A DNA stretch of 64,000 bases from Bradyrhizobium nivariense (GTDB lineage Bacteria > Pseudomonadota > Alphaproteobacteria > Rhizobiales > Xanthobacteraceae). Each line of letters begins with the position of its first letter. Position 1 is the stretch's first letter. Below, piece after piece: positions 1-8,551 of this stretch. Below the pieces are notes generated by a model, which saw nothing but the letters and a program-made list of their open reading frames with translations, made no database searches and had not been told where the DNA came from. Location of the stretch: assembly GCF_029846715.1 (NCBI RefSeq), contig NZ_JARVWW010000012.1, forward strand, positions 148,707-212,706, written 5' to 3'. Made by a program: the position numbers and the translations under genes.

Positions 1-10
1 TTGCCACCGT

Positions 11-1585
11 TCATCCCAGCGCTTTGATCACCGCATCGGCCTTGGTCACGACGGCGACGTTCTGCATGGCGAAGTTGATCGATGCAGTGTGCCAGTCGGC
101 ATTCATGGTCGAGCAGCAATCCTCGGGGACGATCATGAAGTAGCCCTTGTCGGCCCCGGTCCGCGCCGTGTGCTCGACCGACATGTTGGTCCAGGCGCCG
201 GTGTTGATGATCATGTCGCGGCCGGTGGCTTTAAGGATGGTTTCGAGCCGCGTGCCCTCCCAGGCGCTCATTCGCACCTTCTCGACCACGAAATCGCCGG
301 GTCGCGGCTCGAGGCCTGACACCGGTGCGGCCCCCCAGCTTCCGCGCACCATCGCCTTGCTGTCGACGAGACCCTCGAATAGCGGCGCATTCAGCGTCAC
401 GCCGGGCGCGCCCGGTTCGACCACGAACCAGACATGGATGATGGCGACGCCGCGCGCCCGCGCGGTCTCCGCGAGGCGGCGGACATTCTCGACGACGTGC
501 TGCTGGCGGGCATGCCCCGGCGCGCCGGAATCGGCAAACGCGCCACCGTCCATGATGACGTCGTTCTGGAGATCCTGGATGATCATGGCACAGCGTCGCG
601 GGTCGAGCTGCATCTCGCCGTCGGCGAGGACGGGTGCGGCGGATGCAGAGCCGCCGGCTGCAGTGCCGCTGCCTCGCTTGCCGCTCATATAGGGCTCGTG
701 GCGCGGGCCGACCTTGGTGGGAATGGCGTAGACCGAGTGCGTCGATGTCAGGTAGAGCGTGCGGAAATCCGGGCCGCCCCAGGCGAGGTTGGCGACCAGT
801 TCAGGCACGCGGAGCTTGCCGAGCAGCTCGCCGCCCGGCGAATAGACCCACACCCCGCCGGGCGCGGTGACCCAGACATTGCCGTGCTGGTCGCACTTCA
901 TGCCGTCGGGCAAGCCGGGCTCGAGCTCGGAGCGGATGCCGCTCGCGAACACCCGCGCGGTCGACAGGGAACCGTCGGGATTGACATCGAACACGCGGAT
1001 CAGTGCCTGCACGGTGTCGTTGACATAGAGCAGCCTCTCGTCCGGCGAGAAGCACAGCCCGTTCGGCTGGTCGAACAGATTGCGGTCCACTACGAGCTTC
1101 GGCTCGGCGCCGGGCACGACGCGATAGACGCCCTGGAAGCCGAGCTGCCTTGGCCGCTCGACGCCGTAGACCGGCATGCGCCCATACCAGGGATCGGAGA
1201 AATAGATCGCGCCGGAGGAGTGCACGCAGACGTCGTTGGGGCTGTTGAGCTCCTGTCCCCTAAAGTGCGAGGCCAGCACCTCGCGCCGCCCGTCCGGCCG
1301 CTCGCGGATCAACGAGGATGTCGCGTGCTCGCAAACGATCAAATTGAGCTCGGCGTCATAGGTCATGCCGTTGCATTTGTTCGAGGGACGCTTGACCTCG
1401 GCGACGCCGCGCCGCGTATCCCAGCGCCGCCGAACGTCGCCCGGCATGTCCGAGAACAGCAGATGGTGATCGACCGGATGCCAGATCGGTCCCTCCGTGA
1501 AGTCAAAACCGGTGCCGACCTGCGCGACTGGCGCGTAAGGATCGATCAGGGTCTCGAATTCGGAGCGCAAGGTGACGTGCGTCAT
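11..1585 (-). CDS. SMP-30/gluconolactonase-isochorismatase-like fusion protein
   Basis: Two hydrolase domains in one 524-aa chain. Residues about 10-295 form an SMP-30/LRE six-bladed propeller (FTEGP near the start, SPNDV and DQPNGLCF loops), the family of metal-dependent lactonases. Residues about 325-524 form an isochorismatase/cysteine-hydrolase domain (QDLQND Asp338, EKVRMSAW Lys436). At the nucleophile position the motif reads TNMSVEHTAR, so the usual Cys is Ser469. An ATG 78 bases upstream is possible, but its extra residues are encoded by a repeat element; GAGG sits 8 bases before the ATG at 1585. Last gene of a long minus-strand operon. Lactone or amide ring opening is plausible; the substrate is unknown. 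Confidence 0.88.
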   Translation of the reverse strand: MTHVTLRSEFETLIDPYAPVAQVGTGFDFTEGPIWHPVDHHLLFSDMPGDVRRRWDTRRGVAEVKRPSNKCNGMTYDAELNLIVCEHATSSLIRERPDGRREVLASHFRGQELNSPNDVCVHSSGAIYFSDPWYGRMPVYGVERPRQLGFQGVYRVVPGAEPKLVVDRNLFDQPNGLCFSPDERLLYVNDTVQALIRVFDVNPDGSLSTARVFASGIRSELEPGLPDGMKCDQHGNVWVTAPGGVWVYSPGGELLGKLRVPELVANLAWGGPDFRTLYLTSTHSVYAIPTKVGPRHEPYMSGKRGSGTAAGGSASAAPVLADGEMQLDPRRCAMIIQDLQNDVIMDGGAFADSGAPGHARQQHVVENVRRLAETARARGVAIIHVWFVVEPGAPGVTLNAPLFEGLVDSKAMVRGSWGAAPVSGLEPRPGDFVVEKVRMSAWEGTRLETILKATGRDMIINTGAWTNMSVEHTARTGADKGYFMIVPEDCCSTMNADWHTASINFAMQNVAVVTKADAVIKALG

Positions 1586-1599
1586 CGGTCGATCCTCAA

Positions 1600-1646
1600 G
1601 AGCATGATCCGGCAAAGTGGGGAGCGGTTTGCCGACAAGATCATGC
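1600..1646 (+). repeat. Palindromic intergenic repeat (RIME-like), copy 1
   Basis: A 47-base element beginning GAGCATGATCCGG and ending AAGATCATGC, with internal AAAGTG and GAGCGGTTT blocks; its ends form an inverted repeat. A diverged copy lies at 42691-42733 on the other strand. This type of element is common between genes in Bradyrhizobium and relatives. It fills the 74-base gap between the lactonase-like gene and the SMP-30 fusion gene. Confidence 0.7.
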
Positions 1647-1659
1647 GCAGGTAAAAGCC

Positions 1660-2508
1660 TCAAGCCGGAAACCAGTTGCGCTGGGGCAGGGACTGCACGA
1701 TCGGTCCAGGGACGTGGTCGTGCAGCCGGCCGACGACGTTGCCGCCTTCGATCTTGGCGGGACGGTCGTGGACCGGCAGCAGATAGCGCGAATTGCTGAG
1801 CAGCTTTTTGATGGCGGCTTTCTCCGCGCGCTTGGTGGTACCGTGGTTGCCCGTGGTGCGCGGCTCCCAGTCGTGGATCTCGTTGAAGGGCGTAACGATC
1901 TGGTCGTTGAAATCATAGATGACGTCGCCGCAGATAGTGGCGATGCCGTCGGCGGTTTCGACGATGACGTTCATCGAGCCCTCCGTGTGCGCATTCGCGG
2001 CGTCGCAATAGACGCCCGGCATCAGCTCGATAGGACCCGTGATCTCGAGGTCGAGAAAGCGCAGCGCGCTTTTGGTGTGCAGACGGTCGATCAGATGCTT
2101 GATATCCGGCGCCGGATATTGCGGATGCATCAAGCCGGATACGGAATACTCAAGCTCGCGGCGGTTGACGACGACGGTCGTGTTCATCGGGAACAGATCG
2201 TCCTTGCCGGCGTGGTCGATGTGCAGATGGGTGTGGCAGACGAAGCGCACATCGCCCATGCGCACGCCGTGCCGCGCAAGCTGGTTTTCGATCATGTGCT
2301 CGTGATACTGCAGGCCGCGCATGCCCAGCGTCTCCATGATCTGGTTGGAGCGGTAGCCGGTGTCGACCACGACCGGGTAGGGGCCGCCGAGGATCAGGAA
2401 GCCGAGGGTGAGGACGCGGCGGGTGCGGCCGCAGTCGCGGCCGAGAACCAGAAAGCTCGATTCCAGCTCGATATCGCCATAGTCCAGGATCTTGATCTCC
2501 AGCGGCAT
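1660..2508 (-). CDS. Metallo-beta-lactamase-fold hydrolase, N-acyl-homoserine-lactonase-like
   Basis: A 282-aa zinc hydrolase with the signature HTHLHIDHAG at residues 92-101 (HxHxDH), a later AHTEG histidine, an Asp in the CGDVIYD segment and a C-terminal VHDRPAK histidine. This is the ligand set of the AttM/AiiA-type lactonase family. It could open a lactone made by the upstream hydroxylase rather than act on quorum signals. It lies 42 bases after the amidohydrolase and before the SMP-30 fusion, a second candidate lactonase, so ring-opening roles in one pathway are likely. Starts at ATG with GGGAGGGA upstream. Confidence 0.85.
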   Translation of the reverse strand: MPLEIKILDYGDIELESSFLVLGRDCGRTRRVLTLGFLILGGPYPVVVDTGYRSNQIMETLGMRGLQYHEHMIENQLARHGVRMGDVRFVCHTHLHIDHAGKDDLFPMNTTVVVNRRELEYSVSGLMHPQYPAPDIKHLIDRLHTKSALRFLDLEITGPIELMPGVYCDAANAHTEGSMNVIVETADGIATICGDVIYDFNDQIVTPFNEIHDWEPRTTGNHGTTKRAEKAAIKKLLSNSRYLLPVHDRPAKIEGGNVVGRLHDHVPGPIVQSLPQRNWFPA

Positions 2509-2550
2509 TCCGTCCCTCCCTGTGTCCGTTCTCGTTCGTTTCCTCGGCGC

Positions 2551-3435
2551 TCAGAGCCGATAGACGCGCATGGCGGTGGTTCTGAAAGCGGCTTCGCGCT
2601 GATCATCGCGCAGCGGCGCGGCGGCGGCACGGAACGCATCGATCAGCTCGCGGTAGCTGCTCCACAATTTCTCGATTGGAAAATTCGAGCCGAACAGGCA
2701 GCGTTCGGCGCCGAAGATCGCAATCGTGTCGGTCAGGACGGATGCGATATGCGCGGGGTCGTTGCGGTGGATGAAGGTTCCGAGCCCCGACAGTTTCGAC
2801 ACGACGTTCGGGCAGGCGGCGAGGCGGGCCATCCCGGCGCGCCACGCCGCGCGGCCTGAGGGTGAAACGTCCTCCAGCATGCCGGCGTGCTGGAGGATAA
2901 AGGTCACTTTGGGGCAGGCTTCCACAAGGTGCGCGGCGTCCGGCATCTGCGGCGTGAACACCTGGAGGTCAAAACTCCAGCCGTAGTCCGCAAGGCAGGT
3001 GATGTTGCGCTGGATCACGGGATCGGTGCAGAGATCCGGCCGCGCGGCAAAGCGATAAAGCGGGTTCTCGTGCCAATGCAGTTGCATGCGGACGCCGCGT
3101 ACGAGGGAATAGCGCTTCAGGCGGTCGAGTTGCGGACGCACGTCGTCCACTGAAAAATCGGCGTAAGCCACGATGGCATGCGGCCAGCCGTGCTCCTCGG
3201 CGGTCTGCTGCACCCAAGCGGCCTCGTCCTCGAAGCGGTCATTGGCCCAGTTGGTCTGGACATAGACCGAGCGGGTGACGCCGCTACCTTTGAGATCGCC
3301 GAGATATTCCTCGATCGGGTAATCGCGCCGGATCGGCTCGTACGGACCGAAGATGCGCGGCTGCATCGGACCGACCAGCCAGGGCAGGTCGGCCTGGCGC
3401 CAGATATGATGGTGCCCATCGACGATGTCGGTCAC
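2551..3435 (-). CDS. Amidohydrolase-family TIM-barrel hydrolase (amidohydrolase_2)
   Basis: A 294-aa metal-dependent hydrolase of the 2-pyrone-4,6-dicarboxylate lactonase/fuconolactonase type. The N-terminal DGHHHIW metal motif comes directly after the start, and FGSNFPIEKLW near the C-terminus matches the family's GSNFP-(D/E) motif. The chosen start is GTG at 3435: AAGGAGAG lies 7 bases upstream and the GTG overlaps the stop of the VWA gene by four bases (GTGA). A longer frame reaching 3597 overlaps that gene and carries no homology-like sequence. Likely hydrolyses a lactone or carboxylate intermediate of the operon's pathway. Confidence 0.88.
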   Translation of the reverse strand: MTDIVDGHHHIWRQADLPWLVGPMQPRIFGPYEPIRRDYPIEEYLGDLKGSGVTRSVYVQTNWANDRFEDEAAWVQQTAEEHGWPHAIVAYADFSVDDVRPQLDRLKRYSLVRGVRMQLHWHENPLYRFAARPDLCTDPVIQRNITCLADYGWSFDLQVFTPQMPDAAHLVEACPKVTFILQHAGMLEDVSPSGRAAWRAGMARLAACPNVVSKLSGLGTFIHRNDPAHIASVLTDTIAIFGAERCLFGSNFPIEKLWSSYRELIDAFRAAAAPLRDDQREAAFRTTAMRVYRL

Positions 3436-4553
3436 GCAACTCTCCTTTGTCCCAGCGCCAGCACATGCGCGATGATCGACGCGCTCGATCCACCATCGAC
3501 GAGGTCGTCGACAAAGCGTTCGATCGCGACCAGCGCTTCGGTCTGCGGGCGAAAGCCGGGACCAGCCGCGAGCGGCGTCAGCCAGCTCACGCGCCACGCA
3601 CGGCGCGATAGTTTCGCTACCGCATCGCGCAGCGCATCGGGTTCGCCGCGCTCCAGGCCGTCGGAAACGATGATCACGGCGGCGCCCCGCGCGTATCCGC
3701 CGAAGCGGGGCACGGCGAGAAAGGCCTGAAGCGCATCGCCGATTCGGGTGCCGCCGTCCCAGTCGCTGACCAGATAGGCCGCGGCGTTGAGCGCCTGCTC
3801 GCGCCGCCTGAGACGCAACGGGCGGGTGATGCGGGTCAGCCGCGTGCCGAAGGTAAAGACCTCGACGTTGGGCGCCGCCTGCACCAGCGTGTGCGCGAGC
3901 TTCATATTCTCTTCGGTGCGGGTCTTCATCGAGCCGGAGACGTCAATCAGGAGCAACACCTTGCGTGGGCGCTGCCGCCGCTTCAAACGTCCCAGCCGAA
4001 GGACTTCGCCGTCGCTGCGAACGGAGTCGCGCAGGGTGCGGCGCAAATCGGCGTAGGGCCCGCGGCGGGCCCGCATGCGGCGATGGCCGCGCCGCTTCGG
4101 CAGCCGCCTGGGCGCCTCACGGGACAGCCGGCGCAGCGCATCGGTGCTCGAGAGCTGCGCAAAGCGGCGCTCGACCAGGGCTTCCGCGCGCGCAGCCGCG
4201 AGACCGGACTCGTTGGCCTCGTCCGACAACAGCGGCTCGTCGTCTCCGCGGGCCTCCTCTTGGAGCCGAACAGTCTCGTCGTCCTCCCCGTCATCGACGC
4301 GTTCGATTGCCTCGTTTCCGCGAAAGTGCAGATCGAACAGCCGGTCGAACGTTGCACGACGCTCCGGCGGAGGCGCCAGGGTTGCGAGGGCTGCCTGCCG
4401 AATGTCTTCCAGGCTGCGGGGGCCGAGCAACGGGATCGCGGCCAGGAACGAGGTCGTCTGTTCCGGTGCGGCGGCAAATCTGTTGGTTCGCAACAGCCCC
4501 ACGAAGGAGATGAAGACACGCGCAGCGCGCGGCAGTTCGGATTCGGCGCTCAT
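3432..4553 (-). CDS. VWA-domain protein, CoxE-like
   Basis: A 373-aa protein with an acidic, Arg-rich N-terminal half and a C-terminal von Willebrand A domain. The MIDAS motif DVSGSM follows VLLI, and GGTRIG and VSDG lie downstream, as in CoxE. In carboxydotrophs CoxE works with the AAA ATPase CoxD to mature the molybdenum-copper site of CO dehydrogenase; related pairs serve other xanthine-dehydrogenase-family enzymes. Here it overlaps the AAA gene by four bases and follows the hydroxylase subunits, so a maturation role is a reasonable inference. Confidence 0.88.
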   Translation of the reverse strand: MSAESELPRAARVFISFVGLLRTNRFAAAPEQTTSFLAAIPLLGPRSLEDIRQAALATLAPPPERRATFDRLFDLHFRGNEAIERVDDGEDDETVRLQEEARGDDEPLLSDEANESGLAAARAEALVERRFAQLSSTDALRRLSREAPRRLPKRRGHRRMRARRGPYADLRRTLRDSVRSDGEVLRLGRLKRRQRPRKVLLLIDVSGSMKTRTEENMKLAHTLVQAAPNVEVFTFGTRLTRITRPLRLRRREQALNAAAYLVSDWDGGTRIGDALQAFLAVPRFGGYARGAAVIIVSDGLERGEPDALRDAVAKLSRRAWRVSWLTPLAAGPGFRPQTEALVAIERFVDDLVDGGSSASIIAHVLALGQRRVA

Positions 4554-5431
4554 GCAGAGGCCTCCGCCAGCAGGGCGTCGAGGCGCGGCGAAATGAAGTG
4601 GAGATCCTCCTCGTCTTTCAGGGCAACGCCGATCGAGCGCCTGAAGGCATCGGGCCAGCGTGCGCCGCCCTTGTGCAGCAGCGTGGCGGCTTCAGCCCAG
4701 TCGACGGCCTCGGCAATCCCGGGCGCCTTGCTTAGCGGCTCGCGTCGCAGCTTCTCGACGGCCGCGACGACGGCTCGCGCGGTCCCCTCGGCAACGCTGG
4801 AGGCGCGCATCATCACGATGCGTGCTTCGCGCTCGGCGGAGGGATAGTCGATCCAGTGATAGACGCACCGCCTCCGCAAGGCTTCATGAAGATCCCGCGT
4901 GCGGTTTGAGGTCAGTACCACGACCGGGCGCTCCGAGGCGCGCACCGTACCGCGCTCTGGGATCGAGATCTGGAAGTCGGACAGAAACTCGAGCAGGAAG
5001 GCTTCGAACTCCTGGTCGGCGCGATCGATTTCGTCGATCAGCAGCACAGTTGAGTCAGGCGCGCGCAGCGTCGCCAGCATCGGTCGCTCGATCAGAAATG
5101 CTTCGCCGTAGATATCGATGCTCTCATCGCCGGCCTGGCGGATTGCGAGCATCTGGCGCGGATAGTTCCATTCGTAGAGCGCGGCGGACGCGTCGATGCC
5201 TTCGTAGCATTGCAGGCGGATCAGGCGGCGGCCGAGTACAGCGGCAATGGCTTTGGCGGCCTCGGTCTTGCCGACGCCCGGCGCACCTTCGAGCAGCAAT
5301 GGCTTGCCGAGTGCCAGCCCGAGATAGGCCGCGGTGGCTAGCCCCTCGTCGGCGAGGTAATAGGCCGCCCGAAGCGCCTTCTCCAGTGCCTCGGGACTGT
5401 CGATGCCGACGATGTTGCTGCGGACGGCCAT
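4550..5431 (-). CDS. MoxR-family AAA ATPase, CoxD-like
   Basis: A 293-aa ATPase: Walker A GAPGVGKT about residue 45, Walker B LLIDEIDRAD, sensor TSNRTRDL and the arginine-finger stretch EALRRRC. The start is ATG 5431, seven bases after the upstream stop; the longer open frame only runs through the preceding gene. MoxR/CoxD ATPases partner with VWA proteins to insert or rearrange cofactors. The adjacent VWA gene and the upstream molybdenum hydroxylase genes support the same job here. Confidence 0.9.
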   Translation of the reverse strand: MAVRSNIVGIDSPEALEKALRAAYYLADEGLATAAYLGLALGKPLLLEGAPGVGKTEAAKAIAAVLGRRLIRLQCYEGIDASAALYEWNYPRQMLAIRQAGDESIDIYGEAFLIERPMLATLRAPDSTVLLIDEIDRADQEFEAFLLEFLSDFQISIPERGTVRASERPVVVLTSNRTRDLHEALRRRCVYHWIDYPSAEREARIVMMRASSVAEGTARAVVAAVEKLRREPLSKAPGIAEAVDWAEAATLLHKGGARWPDAFRRSIGVALKDEEDLHFISPRLDALLAEASA

Positions 5432-5438
5432 CGAGACC

Positions 5439-6461
5439 TCAGCGCCGCGCCTGAGGGCGCGCGCCGCCCTCGGCCTTGATCGCGCGCAGCACCTTCTCCG
5501 GCGTAATCGGCAAATCGTCGATGCGGACACCGACGGCGTTGAAGATGGCGTTCGCAACGGCCGGCAATACGGGATTCGCGCACATTTCGCCGGGGCCCTT
5601 GGCGCCGAAGGGGCCATCGGGAGCGGGGCGTTCCAACACGGCGATGTCGTGCGGACAGATGTCGCCAGGACCAGGCATGACATATTCGACGAAGTCGCGA
5701 GGGCCGTGGATAGGGTCGGGATAATAGGGTTCGGGCGTCTCGTAGAGCGCGTGGCTGACGCCCATCCAGGCGCCGCCGACGAGCTGTTGCTCGACCAAGC
5801 GCGGATTGAGCGCGCGGCCGAGCTCATAGGCAGAGTCCATGCGGATCATCGTGACCTCGCCGGTCTCGTCGTCGACCTCGACCTCGGCGACAAGACAGGC
5901 ATGGGCGTAGCAGGTCGCCGGCGACATCTCGCCGGTCTCGGGGTCGACGTTCGACAGCGGCACCAGGAAGATGCCACGGCCCGCGATGGTCTTGCCCTGT
6001 TTGAACTGCGCGGCGATGGCGACGTCCTTTGTGGAAATCGAGCGGTGCGGCGCGCCCTTGACGTGGATGTTGCCACGCCCGTCGGTTTCGAGATCGGCGG
6101 CATTGACCTCGAGCTCCTCGGCTGCGGCCTCCATCATCACGCCGCGCGCCTCGCGCGCCGCCGCCATCACGGCATTGCCGACGCGATGGGTGCCGCGCGA
6201 GGCGAACGAGCCCATGCAATGCGGGCCGGTGTCGGAATCGGCGGTGTCGACATAGACGTCCTCGACGGGCACGCCGAGCGTCTCTGCGCAGATCTGCCGC
6301 GTTACCGACTTCATGCCCTGGCCGAGATCAATCGAGGATAGCGCCACGGTGAATTTACCGCTTGGATTGGAATGAACCAGGGCCTGGCTGGGATCGCCGC
6401 CGAGGTTCATGCCGATGGGATAGTTGACCGACGCGATGCCGCGTCCGCGATGTCGGGTCAT
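5439..6461 (-). CDS. Molybdopterin-binding subunit of xanthine-dehydrogenase-family hydroxylase, C-terminal half
   Basis: A 340-aa protein equal to the second molybdopterin-binding domain of CoxL/XdhB-type large subunits. It begins with the GIASVNYPIGMNLGG region and contains SSIDLGQGMKSV, the GSFASRGTHRVG segment and the C-terminal GPFGAKGPGEM motif, where the Glu matches the conserved catalytic glutamate of the family. It starts at ATG 6461 with AGGAGG 8 bases upstream, directly after the stop of the gene for the first half. The two polypeptides together make about 870 aa, so the large subunit is probably assembled from two chains. Confidence 0.85.
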   Translation of the reverse strand: MTRHRGRGIASVNYPIGMNLGGDPSQALVHSNPSGKFTVALSSIDLGQGMKSVTRQICAETLGVPVEDVYVDTADSDTGPHCMGSFASRGTHRVGNAVMAAAREARGVMMEAAAEELEVNAADLETDGRGNIHVKGAPHRSISTKDVAIAAQFKQGKTIAGRGIFLVPLSNVDPETGEMSPATCYAHACLVAEVEVDDETGEVTMIRMDSAYELGRALNPRLVEQQLVGGAWMGVSHALYETPEPYYPDPIHGPRDFVEYVMPGPGDICPHDIAVLERPAPDGPFGAKGPGEMCANPVLPAVANAIFNAVGVRIDDLPITPEKVLRAIKAEGGARPQARR

Positions 6462-6462
6462 C

Positions 6463-8058
6463 TCAACGCCTCCTGGTGCCGAACACGGATGAGAATCGAC
6501 CCGCCCCATGCGAGGGCGACGCCGGTCGCGGTGACGGCGGCGAGGGCGGCGCGGGTGGTGGGGGCTCGCGCGGTGGTTCGTGCAACGCGGCCGTCGGCAG
6601 GCGATCATAGGTCGTGCGCTGCTGTGCGGGCGCGGTTGTCGCTGCGTAGGCGTCGGCAGGCGTCCGTGGGATAGCGGCACGGCTGCCGCCACCGTCCTTG
6701 CGGGAGGAGGCGCGCTTGAACTCGTCGCGGATCGGCCATTTGGCTTTCTCGGCAGCGATCTGGACGCACTCGATCAGCGCGGTGTTCTTGGCCTCGCGCC
6801 GGTGCGCCTTCATGTCGCCGTCGCGATAGGCATTGAGGATGCGGAACTCCATCGGATCCATGCCGACGAGGTTCGCGAGCTTGTCCATCTGGCACTCGAT
6901 CGCAAAATCCATTGCGGTGACGCCGAAGCCGCGCATCGCGGTCGCCGGCGTGCGGTTGGTGAAGACGCAGTAGACGTCACCATAGACGTTCGGGATGGTG
7001 TAGGGCCCTGGCAGGTGGGCTGCGCATTTCACCGCGGCATAGCTCGAGAGCCGCGTATATGCGCCGCTGTCGAAATAGGCGCGGACCTTTCGCGCGACGA
7101 CTCGGCCGTCGCGCATCACGCCATCCTTGATGTAGATGCGCTCGGCGCCACGCGGCGGGCCGTATTGCATCTCTTCTTCGCGTCCGAACACGTAGCGCAC
7201 GGGACGTCCCGTCAGCATCGCACCGAGGATGCAGAGCGGCTCGGTCAGGGTATCGACTTTGCCGCCAAAGCCCCCGCCGACGGTGCCGCCGATGAAGTGG
7301 AAAGTGTTGGAGGGGACGTCGAGGATCTTGGCGCAGGTGTCGACCGAGAAGAACAGTGCCTGCGTCGACGTATAGACGACATAGCGCCCGTTGGTGTCGG
7401 GCGCCGCGATCGATCCGTTGGTTTCGGTCGGCGCGTGCTCGATAGGCGACATCTGGTAGCGCTGTTCGAGCACGTGATCGGCGGTCGCGAGTGCGGCATC
7501 GGCGTCGCCGAAGCGGAGCTTCTGGTGGTCATAGACGTCGTGATAAATGAAGGCATTCTTCGGATAAGTATCGTTGACGACTGGTGCGCCGGCCTTCAGC
7601 GCATCTTCAACGTCGAACACGGCTGGCAGCGGTTCATAGTCGATCCGCACCTTCGTGATCGCCTCGAAGGCCTCGCGCTCGCTGTCGGCGACGATGGCCA
7701 GGATCGGTTCACCCTTGTAGCGGACCTTGTCGACGGCCAGCGACGGCTCGTCGTCCTTACCGAAATTGATCAGGCTCAAAAGCGTATTAAGGTTGCGGGG
7801 CACGTCGGAGCCGCGGATGATCCGGCGCACGCCGGCTGAGCGCTCGGCGTCCGCGGTGTCGATCCGCCGGATCCTTGCATGCGAATGGGTCGAGCGGACG
7901 ACTTTCAGGTGCAGCATGCCCTGGAGCTTGTGGTCGTTGAAATAGCTCGATGTGCCCGTGACATGGCCGAGCATGTCCTGGCGCTGTGTGCCCTTGCCGA
8001 TCTCCTTGAGATTGTCGTCGCGCTCGTCGGCGAAAATGTCTTTGCGTAGTTCCAGCAT
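6463..8058 (-). CDS. Molybdopterin-binding subunit of xanthine-dehydrogenase-family hydroxylase, N-terminal half
   Basis: A 531-aa protein carrying the aldehyde-oxidase/xanthine-dehydrogenase a/b-hammerhead domain (about residues 15-130) and the first molybdopterin domain (GGTVGGGFGGK, and TPATAMRGFG). After about residue 450 comes a Pro/Ser/Arg-rich tail, probably unstructured, where single-chain homologues continue into the second domain. ATG 8058 is chosen; the frame upstream only shadows the iron-sulfur gene. The active-site sequence does not show the CO-dehydrogenase Cys loop, so the substrate is more likely an aromatic or N-heterocyclic compound than CO. Confidence 0.85.
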   Translation of the reverse strand: MLELRKDIFADERDDNLKEIGKGTQRQDMLGHVTGTSSYFNDHKLQGMLHLKVVRSTHSHARIRRIDTADAERSAGVRRIIRGSDVPRNLNTLLSLINFGKDDEPSLAVDKVRYKGEPILAIVADSEREAFEAITKVRIDYEPLPAVFDVEDALKAGAPVVNDTYPKNAFIYHDVYDHQKLRFGDADAALATADHVLEQRYQMSPIEHAPTETNGSIAAPDTNGRYVVYTSTQALFFSVDTCAKILDVPSNTFHFIGGTVGGGFGGKVDTLTEPLCILGAMLTGRPVRYVFGREEEMQYGPPRGAERIYIKDGVMRDGRVVARKVRAYFDSGAYTRLSSYAAVKCAAHLPGPYTIPNVYGDVYCVFTNRTPATAMRGFGVTAMDFAIECQMDKLANLVGMDPMEFRILNAYRDGDMKAHRREAKNTALIECVQIAAEKAKWPIRDEFKRASSRKDGGGSRAAIPRTPADAYAATTAPAQQRTTYDRLPTAALHEPPREPPPPAPPSPPSPRPASPSHGAGRFSSVFGTRRR

Positions 8059-8069
8059 GATCTGGTCCT

Positions 8070-8546
8070 TCAGGCGCTGGCCCGGCCGCCGGAGGCGGCG
8101 AGGATTGCGTTGATGATCGGCTCGTAGCCGGTGCAGCGGCAGATGTTGCCGGAGATCGCCTCGACGACTTCGGCGCGGCTCGGGGAGGGATTGCGGTCGA
8201 GCAGTGCCTTGGCAGCCATCAGCATGCCCGGCGTGCAATAGCCGCACTGGGCGGCAAAATTCTCGGCGAAAGCGCGTTGCAGCGGATGCAGGTTGGGTCC
8301 CTGCTTCAGGCTATCCAGCGTCTCGACGGAACGGCCGGCGACGGTCTCGGCCAGCGTCAGACAGGAGAGATGGAGCTCGCCGTCGATCAGGACACTGCAC
8401 GTGCCGCAGCCCCCCTGTCCGCAGCCGAACTTCGGCGTCATGTCGCCGATCAATTCGCGAAGCGCAACGAGCAGGTTGGTGCCGCCATCAACGAAAATGG
8501 CGACATCGCTGCCATTGTGACGAAATTGCAGGGCAGTCTTGGCCAT
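8070..8546 (-). CDS. 2Fe-2S subunit of molybdenum hydroxylase (CoxS/XdhC type)
   Basis: A 158-aa protein with two [2Fe-2S] domains. The N-terminal plant-ferredoxin-type site is CGQGGCGTC plus a later LSC, and the C-terminal helical-bundle site is CGYCTPG with CRCTG. Length and motif order match small subunits of CO dehydrogenase and quinoline or nicotinate hydroxylases. It passes electrons from the molybdenum centre to the FAD subunit. It lies between the FAD gene (5-base gap) and the first molybdopterin gene (11-base gap). Confidence 0.95.
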   Translation of the reverse strand: MAKTALQFRHNGSDVAIFVDGGTNLLVALRELIGDMTPKFGCGQGGCGTCSVLIDGELHLSCLTLAETVAGRSVETLDSLKQGPNLHPLQRAFAENFAAQCGYCTPGMLMAAKALLDRNPSPSRAEVVEAISGNICRCTGYEPIINAILAASGGRASA

Positions 8547-8551
8547 GCGAT

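Noticed and set aside
434..2859. Two long plus-strand frames (406 and 381 codons)
   Set aside because: They lie opposite the SMP-30 fusion, lactonase and amidohydrolase genes and have no recognisable domain.
5439..8058. Calling the hydroxylase a CO dehydrogenase
   Set aside because: CoxD/CoxE-like partners are present, but the large subunit shows no CO-dehydrogenase Cys loop and the operon has lactonases and a Liv importer, so the substrate is left open.
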